Positions 4,978-5,898 of a stretch of DNA of 5,898 bases are shown one piece after another. The notes under the pieces were generated by a model. That model worked only from the letters and a program-made list of their open reading frames with translations. It was not told the DNA's origin and did no database searches. The DNA comes from Parafilimonas sp. (GTDB lineage: Bacteria; Bacteroidota; Bacteroidia; Chitinophagales; Chitinophagaceae). Each line of letters opens with the position of its first letter. The stretch's first letter is position 1. Made by a program: the position numbers and the translations under genes. Location of the stretch: assembly GCA_025927795.1 (NCBI GenBank), contig JAICKT010000284.1, positions 1 to 5,898 of the forward strand, given 5' to 3'.

Positions 4978-5898
4978 ATGAAAAAATTGATAATCATCAC
5001 AACGATGATGTGGTTAATGATAACGCCACTTCTTTCGCATGCACAAAACAATACTGTTAATTTACAGGTTAAAGAATCCAACGGTCAGCCAATACCGGCG
5101 GCAACAATTTTGGTTGATAAAAAAAGAACGCTGATTACAGATGCGCAGGGAAAAATTGCCATACCAAATGCAGGCAACTCCATCATCACTATCAGCGCAA
5201 CAGGATTTAAATCGCAAACAATAAAAGCAGATACTTTAACGCAACCAACAATAACGCTTGAACAGGACGTTGCTAATCTTGATGAAGTAGTTGTAACAGG
5301 TTTATCAACCACAGTAAAAAGAAGAAATCTTGCGAATGCGGTTACAACTATTTCATCAAAAGAATTAACGGGCACCGCACCCGCACAAACTTTAGATGCA
5401 GCGCTGGAAGGAAAAATTCCCGGCGCTTACATCAATGCAAATTCGGGTGCACCTGGCGGCGGTATATCTGTTAAGTTACGTGGCGTAACTTCTGTATATG
5501 GCAACACACAACCTTTATATGTTGTAGACGGAGTGTTTATTGACAACAGCGTTACTTCTGCGGGATTAAATACAGTTACATCGGCAGCAAGTGGCGGTTC
5601 GCCAACATCTACACAAGATAATCCATCAAGCCGTATTGCAGATATAAACCCCGAAGACATTGCAAACATTGAAATTTTAAAAGGCGCATCTGCAGCAGCT
5701 ATCTATGGTTCAAAAGCTGCAGCAGGTGTAATCATCATCACTACAAAAAGAGGAAGACAGGGAAAAACATCCATCAATGTTTCGCAGGATTTGGGGTTGA
5801 TTACTGCAAGAAAATTATTGGGAGTAAGACAATTTACTGCAGACCGTGCTGCAAGTTTATCAAGCGACAGCGCAACAAGCGCAGCATTAAAACAGCAA
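4978..5898 (+). CDS. SusC/RagA-family TonB-dependent outer membrane protein, N-terminal part
   Basis: An open frame from ATG 4978 runs off the window after 307 residues; complete members are about 1000 residues. Residues 1-22 are a signal peptide ending LLSHA before QNN. Residues about 26-97 form the carboxypeptidase-D-regulatory-like beta domain (NLQVKESNGQPIPAATILV, TDAQGKIAIP, ISATGFKSQ). Then comes the TonB-box region LDEVVVTG at 101-108 and the plug domain from about 115. Family signatures are PLYVVDGVFIDN (179-190) and IEILKGASAAAIYGSKAAAG (231-250) followed by VIIITTKRG. Such proteins form the TonB-powered barrel of SusCD-type importers for glycans, peptides or other large nutrients; a SusD-like lipoprotein gene is expected downstream but is outside the window. 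The loop at about 191-220 is Ser/Thr-rich. The leader is AT-rich without a Shine-Dalgarno motif. Substrate cannot be inferred. Confidence 0.95.
   Translation, partial: MKKLIIITTMMWLMITPLLSHAQNNTVNLQVKESNGQPIPAATILVDKKRTLITDAQGKIAIPNAGNSIITISATGFKSQTIKADTLTQPTITLEQDVANLDEVVVTGLSTTVKRRNLANAVTTISSKELTGTAPAQTLDAALEGKIPGAYINANSGAPGGGISVKLRGVTSVYGNTQPLYVVDGVFIDNSVTSAGLNTVTSAASGGSPTSTQDNPSSRIADINPEDIANIEILKGASAAAIYGSKAAAGVIIITTKRGRQGKTSINVSQDLGLITARKLLGVRQFTADRAASLSSDSATSAALKQQ

Noticed and set aside
5085..5669. Minus-strand frames opposite the SusC-family gene
   Set aside because: The + strand carries unmistakable SusC domain motifs throughout; these are shadows.

Overview
The window reads as a chromosomal segment of a Bacteroidota bacterium, most plausibly a Chitinophagaceae-like member (family level is a guess). 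Reasons: a SusC/RagA-type TonB-dependent outer membrane protein at the right edge, AT-rich A-biased spacers, AT-rich leaders with no Shine-Dalgarno motif before the start codons, and intergenic palindromes of a kind I associate with this phylum. Every gene is on the + strand.

Layout. 1-119: last 38 codons of a membrane protein, possibly a transporter. 184-741 and 774-1388: two adjacent AhpD-like (carboxymuconolactone decarboxylase fold, peroxidase-related) proteins. 1445-2530: a short, catalytic-core-only relative of cobalamin-independent methionine synthase. 2567-4030: a secreted alpha/beta-hydrolase of the enterochelin-esterase/esterase D type. 4031-4266: a non-coding spacer with a perfect 13-bp hairpin and a larger inverted repeat. 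4267-4827: a third AhpD-like paralog. 4828-4977: a spacer with a strong hairpin flanked by a duplicated end of the preceding gene. 4978 to the window end: N-terminal 307 residues of a SusC-family protein.

How the genes may work together. The first five complete genes could be co-transcribed up to about 4030, since the gaps are 32-56 bp, although two gaps hold hairpins. The third AhpD-like gene and the SusC gene sit behind longer spacers and may have their own promoters; I could not recognise a convincing Bacteroidota promoter before either. The AhpD-like proteins suggest thiol redox or peroxide handling, the MetE-like protein a zinc-thiolate methyl transfer, and the esterase and SusC protein envelope work on an external ester or glycan. 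A single pathway joining them is not demonstrated by the sequence.

The most notable signals are: (i) three AhpD paralogs, one of which has lost the first cysteine of CxxC and keeps only one cysteine overall; (ii) four intergenic hairpins that keep a CTT/AAG apex while their stems differ but stay complementary; (iii) an inverted pair of repeat units whose differences are compensatory; and (iv) GC-rich repeat copies absorbed into the facing ends of two neighbouring genes. I found no tRNA, rRNA, CRISPR array, transposase gene or riboswitch.
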